A DNA stretch of 64,000 nt, from the NCBI RefSeq assembly GCF_009735645.1, contig NZ_CP032550.1, forward strand, positions 2,728,001 to 2,792,000, read 5' to 3'. A model generated the notes under the pieces. The model did no database searches. It saw only the letters and a program-made list of their open reading frames with translations, and had not been told where the DNA came from. Below are positions 50,091 to 60,028 of the stretch, in pieces. Source of the DNA: Microbacterium oryzae (GTDB lineage Bacteria > Actinomycetota > Actinomycetes > Actinomycetales > Microbacteriaceae). Made by a program: the position numbers and the translations under genes. Every line of letters begins with the position of its first letter. The stretch's first letter is position 1.

Positions 50091-51731
50091 TCATCCTGCG
50101 ATGAACCAGGCGGCCGTGTCGACGGGGACGACGCCCTCGCCGAGCGGCCCGCTCGCGCACAGGACCCGCATGCCCTCGGGTGCGGGGACATCCTCTGATC
50201 CCGTGTTCGCGATCACCGTCACACGCCCGTTGCGGAACGCGAGGACGTGCATCGGCCATCCGTCGACCCACTCGAGGTCGCTGCTCGCGAGGGACTCCTC
50301 GCGGCGCAGCCGCAGGAGGTCGTGGTAGAGCGAGAGCGTCGACGCGGGATCGTCGCGCTGGACGTCGCGCGCGAGCGCCCGCCACTCGGCCGGCTGGGGG
50401 AGCCACGACGCCCCGGTCGCGCTGAAGCCGAACGCCGGCGCGCCGGCCTCCCACGGGATGGGAACGCGGCACCCGTCGCGGCCGTAGCGCTCGCCGTTCG
50501 TGCGGAACCAGGTCGGGTCCTGGCGGGCTTCGTCGGGAAGCTCGATCGCCTCGGGGAGCCCGAGCTCCTCGCCCTGGTAGATGTAGGCGCTTCCCGGCAG
50601 CGCGAACATGACGGTCGTCGCCGCTCGGGCGCGGCGGAGGCCGACGACGGGGTCGGGCTTGCCCGGGGAGAGCGGGCCGATGCCGTGGCCCTGCGGGCTG
50701 TCGGCGCCCAGCGCGAGTCGCGAGGCGTGCCGGATGACGTCGTGGTTCGACAGGACCCACGTCGCGGGCGCGCCGACGGCCGGGAAGGCCTCGAGCGAGC
50801 CGGCGATGACCGTGCGCAGGGCCGCGGCGTCCCACTCGGTCATCATGTACGGGAAGTTGAAGGCCTGGTGCATCTCATCGGGGCGCACCCACAGCGCGGT
50901 CTCGCGCGCGGTCGGACGCCACGCCTCGGCGCACAGCGCGCGGTCGCCGTCGTACTCCTCGAGCAGCGCGCGCCACTCGCGGTACACCTCGTGGACGCCG
51001 GGGCGCCCCCAGTAGGGCACGTCGTCCTCGGCCTCGCCGCCCATCGAGTCGGCGTCCTCGGGCTGGATGTAGTCGGGGAGCCCGTCCTCCTTGATGAGGC
51101 CGTGCGCGACGTCGACGCGGAAGCCGTCGACGCCCCGGTCGAGCCAGAAGCGCAGGATGTCGAGGAACTCGTCGCGCACCTCGCGCTGCGTCCAGTCGAA
51201 GTCGGGCTGGCTCGAGTCGAAGAGGTGCAGGTACCACTGACCGGGAGAGCCGTCTGCCTCAGTGACGCGCGTCCACGCGGGGCCGCCGAAGATCGACTGC
51301 CAGTTGTTCGGCGGCTCGTGGCCGCCCGGGCCGCGGCCGTCGCGGAACAGGTAGCGTGCGCGCTCGCGGCTGCCGGGCGCGGCGGTCAGCGCCTCCTGGA
51401 ACCAGACATGCTGGTCGGAGGAGTGGTTCGGCACGAGGTCGATGATGACCCGGATGCCCCGGGCGTGCGCGGCCTCGAGCATCGCGTCGAAGTCGGTCAG
51501 CGTCCCGAAGAGCGGATCGACGTCGCGGTAGTCGGTCACATCGTAGCCCGCGTCGCGCTGGGGCGAGGTCATGAACGGCGAGAGCCAGATCGCGTCGATG
51601 CCCAGCTCGGCGAGCGCGTCCATGCGCGACGTCACGCCCGCGAGGTCGCCGACGCCGTCGCCCGAGGCGTCGGCGAACGAGCGCGGGTAGATCTGGTAGA
51701 TCGCGGCGGTGCGCCACCATTCAGGGGTCAT
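50091..51731 (-). CDS. GH13 alpha-glucosidase/oligo-1,6-glucosidase
   Basis: The 546-residue cytoplasmic-type enzyme (no signal peptide) carries the GH13 regions: DLVPNHSS near residue 98, GFRVDVAHG with nucleophile Asp207, ALCAEAW with acid/base Glu269, and VLSNHDVIRH with Asp331. PRSFADASGDGVGDLAGV near the start is typical of alpha-glucosidases. It likely cleaves imported malto- or isomalto-oligosaccharides. It is divergent from a maltose-type ABC importer, with a LacI operator overlapping its -35 region. Confidence 0.93.
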   Translation of the reverse strand: MTPEWWRTAAIYQIYPRSFADASGDGVGDLAGVTSRMDALAELGIDAIWLSPFMTSPQRDAGYDVTDYRDVDPLFGTLTDFDAMLEAAHARGIRVIIDLVPNHSSDQHVWFQEALTAAPGSRERARYLFRDGRGPGGHEPPNNWQSIFGGPAWTRVTEADGSPGQWYLHLFDSSQPDFDWTQREVRDEFLDILRFWLDRGVDGFRVDVAHGLIKEDGLPDYIQPEDADSMGGEAEDDVPYWGRPGVHEVYREWRALLEEYDGDRALCAEAWRPTARETALWVRPDEMHQAFNFPYMMTEWDAAALRTVIAGSLEAFPAVGAPATWVLSNHDVIRHASRLALGADSPQGHGIGPLSPGKPDPVVGLRRARAATTVMFALPGSAYIYQGEELGLPEAIELPDEARQDPTWFRTNGERYGRDGCRVPIPWEAGAPAFGFSATGASWLPQPAEWRALARDVQRDDPASTLSLYHDLLRLRREESLASSDLEWVDGWPMHVLAFRNGRVTVIANTGSEDVPAPEGMRVLCASGPLGEGVVPVDTAAWFIAG

Positions 51732-51763
51732 GGTCGCCCACTCTAGAGGATTTCGGCCTCGGT

Positions 51764-51777
51764 TGTAAGCGTTTGCA
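51764..51777. promoter_or_regulatory. LacI-type operator near amylase promoter
   Basis: TGTAAGCGTTTGCA differs from the second operator's TGTAAACGCTTGCA at two positions. A -10-like TAGAGT (51740-51745, minus strand) lies downstream, so the operator covers the -35 zone of the amylase gene. Confidence 0.75.
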
Positions 51778-51803
51778 GTTCAAGGGCGCGTAACTCGGCC
51801 CGC

Positions 51804-51850
51804 GATTCGTATCGAATCGGTCACGCCCGCAGATTCGCGGTTTTCGAATC
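51804..51850. promoter_or_regulatory. Two GATTCG-n-CGAATC palindromes
   Basis: GATTCGTATCGAATC (51804-51818) and GATTCG...CGAATC (51832-51850) have the same arms with spacers of 3 and 7 bp. They lie between the two LacI operators and could bind another regulator. Confidence 0.5.
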
Positions 51851-51864
51851 GATGCTCGACGGTG

Positions 51865-51884
51865 TATACCTGTAAACGCTTGCA
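51865..51884 (+). promoter_or_regulatory. -10 and LacI operator of the importer operon
   Basis: TATACC (51865-51870) is a likely -10 and TGTAAACGCTTGCA (51871-51884), a LacI/MalR-type palindrome, lies directly over the expected transcription start, so binding would block the promoter. Confidence 0.75.
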
Positions 51885-51918
51885 CAGTTGCGGGCTCATC
51901 AACCAGGAGGACACACCA

Positions 51919-53160
51919 ATGAAGGTGAACAGCAGGGGACGCTTCGCGGCCGTCGTCGCGATGGCCGGCGTGACGGCACTCGGGCTCGCGGGTTGTGCGA
52001 GCGACAGCGCGAACGAAGGCGCTTCGGGCGGCGGAGACGCCGAGGCGCCCTCGTCGACGCTCACCGTGTGGGTCGACGCCGAGCGCGTCGACGCGCTGCA
52101 GGCGGTGGCCGACGCGTACACCGAGAAGAGCGGCGTCGAGGTCGAGCTCGTCGGCAAGGACAACGCGACGATCAAGGACGACTTCATCCAGCAGGTGCCG
52201 ACCGGTGAGGGCCCCGACATCACGATGGGCGCGCACGACTGGCTCGGCGAGCTCGCGACGAACGGCGTCGTGGCGCCGCTCGAGCTGGGCGACGCCGCGG
52301 GCGACTTCCTCGACGTCGCCGTCGAGGCCTCGACGTACGACGGCACCGTCTACATGCTCCCGTACGCGGTCGAGAACATCGCGATGCTGCGCAACGCCGA
52401 GCTCGTCCCCGAGGCCGCGACGAGCTTCGACGACATGATCGCGAAGGGCCAGGCCGCCGGCCTCGAGACCCCGTTCGTCGTCGAGCAGGGCGCGGAGGGC
52501 AACCCGTACCACCTCTACCCGTTCCAGACCGCGTTCGGCGCTCCCGTCTTCGGCACGAACGAGAACGGCTACGACGCGACGGACCTGCAGCTGGGCAGCG
52601 CCGGCGGCGAGGAGTTCGCGACGTGGCTCGGCGAGCAGGGCGGCAAGGGCGCGTTCAACACCGACATCGACGGCGACATCGCCAAGCAGGCGTTCCTCGA
52701 CGGCACGGCGGCCTTCTGGCTGACCGGCCCGTGGAACGTCGGCGCAGCGGTCGACGCGGGCATCGACGTCGCGATCGACCCCGTCCCGAGCCCGACCGGT
52801 CAGCCGGCATCGCCGTTCGCGGGCGTGAAGGGCTTCTTCGTGTCGGCCGAGTCGGACGACAAGGTCGCTGCGAACGACTTCCTCGTGAACTACCTCGGCA
52901 GCGAGGAGGCGCAGCTCGCGCTCTTCGAGGCCGGCAACATCCTCCCCGCGCTCTCGTCGGCCGCGGAGACCGCCTCGAGCGACCCGATCATCGGCGGCTT
53001 CGCGACCGTCGGCGCGGAGGCCGTGCCGATGCCCGCGATCCCCGAGATGGGCGCCGTGTGGCAGTACTGGGGCATCGCGGAGGCCGAGATCATCAACGGC
53101 GCCGACCCCGTCGCGACGTGGCAGAAGTTCGCCGCCGACGTGCAGGCCGCGATCGGCTGA
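51919..53160 (+). CDS. Maltose-type ABC transporter substrate-binding lipoprotein
   Basis: The 413-residue protein has a signal peptide with lipobox LAGC around residue 28 and then a family-1 solute-binding fold: STLTVWVDAERVDALQAV, EGPDITMGAHDWLGELATNG near 100, and FWLTGPWNVGAAVDAGIDVAI near 260, all close to MalE-type proteins. It captures malto-oligosaccharides or a related glucan outside the membrane. CCAGGAGG lies 8 nt upstream of the ATG. First gene of the importer operon; a hairpin separates it from the permeases. Confidence 0.92.
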   Translation: MKVNSRGRFAAVVAMAGVTALGLAGCASDSANEGASGGGDAEAPSSTLTVWVDAERVDALQAVADAYTEKSGVEVELVGKDNATIKDDFIQQVPTGEGPDITMGAHDWLGELATNGVVAPLELGDAAGDFLDVAVEASTYDGTVYMLPYAVENIAMLRNAELVPEAATSFDDMIAKGQAAGLETPFVVEQGAEGNPYHLYPFQTAFGAPVFGTNENGYDATDLQLGSAGGEEFATWLGEQGGKGAFNTDIDGDIAKQAFLDGTAAFWLTGPWNVGAAVDAGIDVAIDPVPSPTGQPASPFAGVKGFFVSAESDDKVAANDFLVNYLGSEEAQLALFEAGNILPALSSAAETASSDPIIGGFATVGAEAVPMPAIPEMGAVWQYWGIAEAEIINGADPVATWQKFAADVQAAIG

Positions 53161-53181
53161 CGCACCCGCTCGGATCGCGGA

Positions 53182-53222
53182 CGCGGGCGGGCCGCCCCCT
53201 CGACGGGGCGTCCCCGCCCGCG
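53182..53222 (+). terminator. Intercistronic hairpin after binding-protein gene
   Basis: CGCGGGCGGG (53182-53191) pairs with CCCGCCCGCG (53213-53222), with an inner CGCCCC/GGGGCG pair and no T run. Such attenuating hairpins raise binding-protein levels relative to the permeases. Confidence 0.65.
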
Positions 53223-53305
53223 GCCGCGGACCATCCGAGCGCACCGCAGCGGTCCGCCCGCCCTGGCGACCGGCCGCTGACCTCACGAGACAGCGATAGG
53301 AACCC

Positions 53306-54924
<1,619 letters not shown>

Positions 54925-54928
<4 letters not shown>

Positions 54929-55845
54929 CCGCCTCACTCGACACCGTCGCCATCACCGGCGGCAGCCGCGGCGCGTACGCGCCCCGCCGGCGCGGCTTCG
55001 GGCGATGGTTCGCCGACACCGGATGGCGCCACCTCGTCGGCGTCGTCATGGTCGCGTTCTCGCTCCTGCCGATCGTCTTCGTCATCTCGAGCTCGCTGAA
55101 CCCGAACGGCACCCTCACCGGCTCGAACGCGCTCTTCTCGAAGATCGGCATCGACAGCTACGTGCGGATCCTGAGCGACCCGAAGGTGCCGTTCGTGGCC
55201 TGGTTCGGCAACACGCTCATCATCGCGGGCATCACCGCCGTCGCGACCGTGTTCCTGGGCGGGCTCGCGGCGTACGCGTTCTCGCGCATGCGGTTCGCGG
55301 GCCGCCGGTTCGGGCTCATCGCGATCGTCGTCGTGCAGATGTTCCCGCAGCTGCTCGCCGTCGTCGCGATCTTCCTCCTCATGAGCGCGATCAGCGACTG
55401 GTTCCCCGCGATCGGCCTGAACACCCGCATCGGCCTCATCCTCGTCTACCTGGGCGGCGCGCTCGGCGTGAACACCTACCTGATGTACGGGTTCTTCAAC
55501 ACGATCCCGCAGTCGATCGACGAGGCCGCGAAGATCGACGGCGCAGGGCATGCGCGCGTGTTCTTCACGATCATCCTGCCGCTCGTGGCGCCCATCCTCG
55601 CGGTTGTCGCGCTGCTGTCGTTCATCGCGTCCGTGAACGAGTACGTGGTCGCGTCGGTGCTGCTCATCGACACCGACGTGCAGACGCTCGCGGTCGGCCT
55701 CACGAAGCTCGTGTCGAACCCGCGCTACGCCGACTGGAGCGCGTTCTCGGCGGGCGCCGTGATCGCGGCGCTGCCCGTCGTGGCGCTGTTCCTCTTCCTC
55801 CAGAAATACATCGTCGGAGGACTGACGGCGGGCGCCGTGAAGTAG
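54925..55845 (+). CDS. Maltose-type ABC permease, MalG-like
   Basis: A 306-residue permease with six membrane helices and the EAA motif SIDEAAKIDGAGHARVFFTI near residues 193-212 (EAA---G---------I-LP), followed by LPLVAPILAVVAL. The N-terminus has a charged cytoplasmic lead. The ATG overlaps the stop of the MalF-like gene by 4 bp. Last gene of the operon, ended by a terminator hairpin at 55857. Confidence 0.92.
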
Positions 55846-55856
55846 GCCGTACCGCT

Positions 55857-55894
55857 CGTCGAGGGGCTCGCGCTGGGGCGCGGGCCCCTCGACG
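55857..55894 (+). terminator. Terminator of the importer operon
   Basis: CGTCGAGGGGC (55857-55867) pairs with GCCCCTCGACG (55884-55894), 12 bp past the permease stop, followed by TGTCT. Confidence 0.75.
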
Positions 55895-55928
55895 TGTCTG
55901 CGGTCCCGCGCCTGGGCGCAGTCTGCCC

Positions 55929-56034
55929 TGCGGGACACATTGCAGGAGTTCCTTCGGGGTGCGGATGGCTGCGCCCCGGATTCCTGCGGGTCGCGGTGCG
56001 CGCGGGGCCGGGATCTCCTGCGTTCTGTCCCGCA
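55929..56034. repeat. 20-bp imperfect inverted repeat in intergenic space
   Basis: 55929-55948 (TGCGGGACACATTGCAGGAG) and 56015-56034 (CTCCTGCGTTCTGTCCCGCA) match as reverse complements at 17 of 20 positions. No gene lies between them. Sits between two terminators, like a small palindromic element. Confidence 0.65.
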
Positions 56035-56047
56035 TCGGGAGTGAACG

Positions 56048-56089
56048 ACAGAGCCCCGGCCATCCGAGAGCGGATGGCCGGGGCTCTGT
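56048..56089 (-). terminator. Terminator of the DEAD-box helicase gene
   Basis: A perfect 19-bp stem (56048-56066 with 56071-56089, loop AGAG) containing GGCCATCCG/CGGATGGCC, 10 nt past the helicase stop. Confidence 0.85.
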
Positions 56090-56098
56090 CGACGGGGA

Positions 56099-57661
56099 TC
56101 AGCCCTGGGTCGACTGCGCGGGAGCCGAGACGCGGCGCGGCTGCCGACGGCGCGGCGGGCGCGAAGGGGAGCTCTCGGCGGCTGCGGCGTGCGTGCGGGG
56201 AGCGGTGTCGCCCGACGAGGTCGAGTACATCGGCTGCGAGCCGCCCTGCGCGCGCCCGCGGCCGCCCTGACCGCGCGCCGCGCCGCCGTTGCGACCGCCG
56301 CCGTTGCGACCAGCCGAAGCACCGCCGCGGCCGCCCGCGCGCTCGGCCGACTGCTGGCCGCCCTGGCCCTCGCGGGCCGCGCGCTTGCGACGGGCGTTCG
56401 CCCCCTGCGACGTGCCGGGAGCCGACGGCGCGGGAGCGTTGCCCGAGCCCGGGCCGCCCGGGACGGGTGCGACGCGCGGAGCGATCTCGCCGACGAGGGC
56501 GGCGACCGCCGCGCTCTCGGGCGTCACACGCTGCGGCTGGGCCGCGATGCCGGCCTTGCGGAGCAGCTGCTTGGTGTCCTGGCGCTGCGAGGGGAGCATG
56601 ACCGTGACCACGTCGCCGGCCGAGCCCGCGCGGGCGGTGCGGCCGGAGCGGTGCACGTACGCCTTGTGCTCGGCGGGCGGGTCGACGTGGACGACGAGCT
56701 CGACCCCGTCGACGTGCACGCCGCGAGCGGCGACATCCGTCGCGACGAGCACGCGCACGCGGCCGGTCGAGAAGTCGGCGAGGTTGCGGTCACGCGCGTT
56801 CTGCGACAGGTTGCCGTGCAGGTCGACGGCGGGGATGCCGCGCGAGGTCAGCTGCTTGGCGAGCTTCTTCGCCTGGTGCTTGGTGCGGGTGAAGAGGATG
56901 CGGCGCGCGACGCCGGAGGCGAGGGTGCGCACGAGCTCGTTCTTGTCCTCGTCGGCCACCTCGAACACGTGGTGGGTCATCGCGGGCACCGGCGACTCCG
57001 CGGAGTCGATCGAGTGGCGCACCGGGTTCTTGAGGAACCGCGTGACGAGCTTGTCCACGCCGTTGTCGAGAGTCGCGGAGAAGAACATGCGCTGGCCATC
57101 CGCCGGGGTCTTCGCGAGGATGCGCGTGACGCCGGGGAGGAAGCCCAGGTCGGCCATGTGGTCGGCCTCGTCGAGGATGGTCACCGCGACGCGGGAGAGG
57201 TCGACGACGCCCTGGCTCATGAGGTCCTCGAGGCGGCCGGGGCACGCCACGACGATGTCGACGCCGCTGCGGAACGCGGTCTCCTGCGGCTTCTGCGAGA
57301 CGCCGCCGAAGATGGTCGTCACGGTGAGGTTCGACGCGGTCGCGAGCGGCGTCACGACGCGGGCGATCTGCGTGGCGAGCTCGCGGGTCGGCGCGAGGAT
57401 GAGCGCGGACGGGCGTCCGGCCATCCGCTTCGGCTTCGCCTCGGTGAGACGCGCGACGAGCGGGATGGCGAAGGCCAGCGTCTTGCCGGAGCCCGTCTTG
57501 CCGCGGCCGAGCACGTCGCGGCCGGCGAGGGTCGAGGGCAGCGTCTCGCGCTGGATGGGGAAGGGAGTGGGGCGGTCCTCGGCGACGAGCACGTCGATGA
57601 GGTGAGCGGGAACGCCGAGGTCGGCGAAGGTGGTCTCGGGCTGCGTGGTCGCAGTGGTCAC
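56099..57661 (-). CDS. DEAD-box RNA helicase with RG-rich tail
   Basis: The 520-residue protein has the Q-motif lead (PTPFPIQRETLP), motif I GKTGSGKT near residue 54, Ia APTRELATQ near 88, II LDEADH near 165, III FSATL near 194, and VI HRSGRTARAG near 342. These unwind RNA in an ATP-dependent way. From about 395 to the end it is a low-complexity Gly/Arg/Ala tail (GGRGGASAGRNGGG), likely for RNA binding. GTG start at 57661 after a 185-nt putative leader, as in cold-induced helicases. It may act in ribosome assembly or RNA decay. Confidence 0.93.
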   Translation of the reverse strand: MTTATTQPETTFADLGVPAHLIDVLVAEDRPTPFPIQRETLPSTLAGRDVLGRGKTGSGKTLAFAIPLVARLTEAKPKRMAGRPSALILAPTRELATQIARVVTPLATASNLTVTTIFGGVSQKPQETAFRSGVDIVVACPGRLEDLMSQGVVDLSRVAVTILDEADHMADLGFLPGVTRILAKTPADGQRMFFSATLDNGVDKLVTRFLKNPVRHSIDSAESPVPAMTHHVFEVADEDKNELVRTLASGVARRILFTRTKHQAKKLAKQLTSRGIPAVDLHGNLSQNARDRNLADFSTGRVRVLVATDVAARGVHVDGVELVVHVDPPAEHKAYVHRSGRTARAGSAGDVVTVMLPSQRQDTKQLLRKAGIAAQPQRVTPESAAVAALVGEIAPRVAPVPGGPGSGNAPAPSAPGTSQGANARRKRAAREGQGGQQSAERAGGRGGASAGRNGGGRNGGAARGQGGRGRAQGGSQPMYSTSSGDTAPRTHAAAAESSPSRPPRRRQPRRVSAPAQSTQG

Positions 57662-57934
57662 AGATGACTGCTTTCGAGAGGGTGCCGTCGCGCGCTTCGA
57701 ACGCGGATGATCGTGGGCGCTTCGGCAGATGGCGAACTCGGCGGGTGCCGGATCCGTTCGCCGCGGCAGGATGTTCGCGAGGCGCTGGGCGGGATGTTCC
57801 CGCTGGCGCGATCAAGACACGACGACGCACGACAGAAGTCGCGCAGACCCCGACTGTAACACCCGCCGCTGTGAGGCGGCCTCGCATGGTCGGTACTGTG
57901 CAGGAGACAGCAGTCCACTGACGAAGGGGGTCCC
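57662..57934. other. 273-bp divergent leader region
   Basis: No gene seen. Contains a minus-strand TACAGT about 190 nt from the helicase start and a plus-strand TACTGT (57894-57899) about 35 nt before the small membrane protein. Confidence 0.5.
57853..57858 (-). promoter_or_regulatory. Possible -10 TACAGT of helicase gene
   Basis: TACAGT on the minus strand fits TAnnnT and would give a leader of about 185 nt. Confidence 0.35.
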
Positions 57935-58219
57935 ATGTACCAGGACGACTATGGATGGATGGCCGGATTCGGGGTGGGAGTGCTGATCTTCGGGATCATC
58001 CTCTACCTCGCGATCCTGGCGCTCGTGCTCTGGATCGGCTACCTGATCATGCGCACGGCCGTGAAGAACGGCATCCTGCTCGCCGACGAGGCGCGCGCCG
58101 CGCGCGGCATCCCGCAGCGACCGGGTGGGCAGTACCCGCAGCATCCGGGCTACCCGGGTGGTCCTGTCGGACCGGGCGCTGGGCCTGCGGGCGGGCCATC
58201 CGCGCCGCCGACGCGCTGA
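57935..58219 (+). CDS. Small single-pass membrane protein, unknown function
   Basis: A 94-residue protein, MYQDDYGWMAGFGVGVLIFG, with one long hydrophobic helix (about residues 8-39) followed by MRTAVKNGILLADEARAARG, a SHOCT-like short helical motif, and a Gly/Pro-rich tail (GQYPQHPGYPGGPVGPG). AAGGGGG lies 4 nt upstream of the ATG. Divergent from the helicase. Followed by a strong terminator. Function not recognised. Confidence 0.72.
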   Translation: MYQDDYGWMAGFGVGVLIFGIILYLAILALVLWIGYLIMRTAVKNGILLADEARAARGIPQRPGGQYPQHPGYPGGPVGPGAGPAGGPSAPPTR

Positions 58220-58234
58220 GCCCGGAAAGAGAAG

Positions 58235-58268
58235 GAGCGGGACGCTGTCCCTGATCAGCGTCCCGCTC
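58235..58268 (+). terminator. Terminator after small membrane protein gene
   Basis: GAGCGGGACGCTG (58235-58247) pairs perfectly with CAGCGTCCCGCTC (58256-58268), 15 nt past the stop. Confidence 0.8.
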
Positions 58269-58452
58269 AGCAGCCTCGGCACCCGAATCCGTGAGCTGCA
58301 ATAGGTGAGGTCCCCCCGGACCAACCCCTCATGAAGGACTCTACGAGACGACGTGGATCCCGTGCCGGGGCTTTCCTTCGCGGGGGAGAGGTGCTACACG
58401 GCCCGGGCCGACCGTTGCCGGGGAGGGGGCGCCCATCCCGTAGGAGGTTCGC
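58269..58452 (+). other. 184-bp leader-like region before esterase gene
   Basis: No gene. Holds GTGAGG...CCCCTCA and GGTCC CCCC GGACC pairings near 58303-58330 and a GGAGG at 58443. It may be a structured 5' leader; no riboswitch family was recognised. Confidence 0.4.
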
Positions 58453-59430
58453 ATGGCTCATCCGTACGCCGAATGGTTTCCCGACGCCGTGCGCGACGGG
58501 ACGTACGGCTACCACCTGGACTCCCTGCGCGCCGTGGAGCCCATCGCGCCGCGCACCGGGTTCGAGGACTTCTGGCGCAGCCGGTATGCCGATGCCGTCG
58601 GCGCTCCCGCCGACGCTGTGCTGACACCGCTCGGCCATCGCGCCGGGCGCGAGGTCTTCGAGGTCGAGCACGCGGTCGCCGGCGGGCTGCGGCTGCGCGG
58701 ATGGCTCGCGCGGCCGGTCGACGGAGTGTCACCTCGGGTGGGCGTCGTCTTCGGGCACGGCTACGGCGGCCGCGACGCCCTCGACTTCGACCGCGTGCCG
58801 GACGACGCGGCTGTGTTCTTCCCGGTCGCGCGCGGCCTCGGCGCTCTGAACGCGCGCGTCGGCGCGCCGCTTCCGGAGGAGGGCCACGTGCTCTTCGGCA
58901 TCGAGTCCGTCGCGGACTACGTGCTCGGCTGGTGCGCCGCCGATCTCTGGCACGCGGCGAACGTGCTGCAGGAGCTCGTCGGCGAGGTGCCCCTCTACTA
59001 CCTCGGCGAGAGCTTCGGCGGCGGCATCGGCGCGCTCGCCGTGCCGTGGGACGACCGCTTCGTCGGCGCGACGCTCATCGTGCCGAGCTTCGGCCAGTAC
59101 GACCTCCGGCTGCAGCTGCCCTGCGAGGGGAGCGGCGAGCTCGTCCGCGAGCACGTCGCCCAGCACCCCGAGGCGCGCGAGGTGCTGCGGTTCTTCGATG
59201 CGTCGACGGCGGCGCTGTTCGCGCGCATCCCGGTGCGCGCGGAGTGCGCGCTGTGGGATGGCGTGGTGCCGCCGCCCGGGCAGTTCGCCGTCGCCAATGC
59301 GCTTGCCGACCTCGACCTCGAGGTGCTCCCAGCGGGGCACGCCGAATATCCCGGGCTCGAGGAGACCCTTACCCGCTGCCACGCGGCGACCCGCCGGCAC
59401 ATCGAGACGAGCCTCCGACCGACGCGCTGA
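58453..59430 (+). CDS. Acetylxylan esterase/cephalosporin-C deacetylase-like hydrolase
   Basis: A 325-residue alpha/beta hydrolase of the AXE1 type, with GFEDFWRSRY near residue 36, VFGHGYGGRDAL near 99, the nucleophile elbow LGESFGGG (Ser187), Asp269 in ALWDGVVPPPGQF and His296 in PAGHAEYP. These enzymes deacetylate xylan oligosaccharides or small esters. No signal peptide, so it is probably cytoplasmic. AGGAGG lies upstream of the ATG. It is the last gene with core-like composition before the accessory block. Confidence 0.87.
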   Translation: MAHPYAEWFPDAVRDGTYGYHLDSLRAVEPIAPRTGFEDFWRSRYADAVGAPADAVLTPLGHRAGREVFEVEHAVAGGLRLRGWLARPVDGVSPRVGVVFGHGYGGRDALDFDRVPDDAAVFFPVARGLGALNARVGAPLPEEGHVLFGIESVADYVLGWCAADLWHAANVLQELVGEVPLYYLGESFGGGIGALAVPWDDRFVGATLIVPSFGQYDLRLQLPCEGSGELVREHVAQHPEAREVLRFFDASTAALFARIPVRAECALWDGVVPPPGQFAVANALADLDLEVLPAGHAEYPGLEETLTRCHAATRRHIETSLRPTR

Positions 59431-59432
59431 GT

Positions 59433-59454
59433 GCGCCGGGGTCGCCCCCGGCGC
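59433..59454 (+). terminator. Terminator after esterase gene
   Basis: GCGCCGGGG (59433-59441) pairs with CCCCGGCGC (59446-59454), directly after the stop codon. Confidence 0.75.
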
Positions 59455-59668
59455 TCGTGCCTCAGCGGAAGTTGATGAACAGAGCCAGCATGCTCGGGGC
59501 TGCTTGCGGATTACCGCGATCCCTGTCGGCGGCTGGTTTCCAGTGACGTCGGTGATAGGCGTGGAAGGGCCGTTTCGGAGCCTTTTGCGGACTCTCAGCG
59601 GACTCTGCCGCACGACCGCGTGGCGCTGAATCGCAAGAGTGCCTGCGTGCATTGCTCGAAGCTGACCT
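59455..59668. other. 214-bp gene-free junction before accessory block
   Basis: No supported gene. Base composition becomes less GC-rich here. It includes the short direct repeat GCGGACTCTCAGCGGACTC near 59587-59605. This is where an integrated element could begin, but no tRNA or clear att core was seen. Confidence 0.4.
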
Positions 59669-60028
59669 TCACTCGTGGGATTTCCGCCTTCGTCTTGATC
59701 CCCGCGGCTGTTCCCAGGGATCGGGCTTCGACTGAAGGGCCTCGTCGTCCTTCGAGTGCACTCCTGACGCGATGCGGCTGCCGAAGTTCGCAGACTCCAT
59801 GAGATCGCCCGTGGTCATCCCGAGGAACGTGGCAATCTTGCGAAGCTCGTCGAGCGTGAAGGACGAGTAGCCGTTGAGTCGATTCGACACGGTGGGGTAG
59901 CTCAAGCCGAGGGGCGCGGCGAGATCCCCGAGCTTCCTGCCCTGCCTCGCCACCTCTGCTCGAACCGCTGCGACGATATGTGCCTCGAACACGTCCGACA
60001 TGACGACCATCATGGGGCTCATGCTCAC
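59669..60028 (-). CDS. Cro/CI-type HTH regulator
   Basis: The 119-residue protein has an XRE-like HTH: RAEVARQGRKLGDLAAPLGLSYPTVSNRLNGYSSFTLDELRKIATFLGM, with the recognition helix at SYPTVSNRLNG. The C-terminal 40 residues are charged and low in structure. The GTG at 60028 is the longest start; the ATG at 60001 (MSDVFEAH) is an alternative. It is divergent from a membrane GAF gene. Such regulators are typical of prophages and integrative elements. AT-richer codon use than the genes to its left. Confidence 0.8.
   Translation of the reverse strand: MSMSPMMVVMSDVFEAHIVAAVRAEVARQGRKLGDLAAPLGLSYPTVSNRLNGYSSFTLDELRKIATFLGMTTGDLMESANFGSRIASGVHSKDDEALQSKPDPWEQPRGSRRRRKSHE

Noticed and set aside
58269..58452. 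Mg2+ M-box or other known riboswitch
   Set aside because: The phrase AGGTGAGG loosely resembles an M-box start, but the rest of the consensus is absent and the gene downstream is an esterase.
58331..58624. 97-residue protein starting in the leader of the esterase gene
   Set aside because: It overlaps the esterase gene in another frame, is Arg/Pro-rich as expected for shadow reading, and has no ribosome site.
59455..59668. tRNA or tmRNA attachment site
   Set aside because: No cloverleaf, T-loop GGTTCGA/TC or CCA end could be found on either strand.
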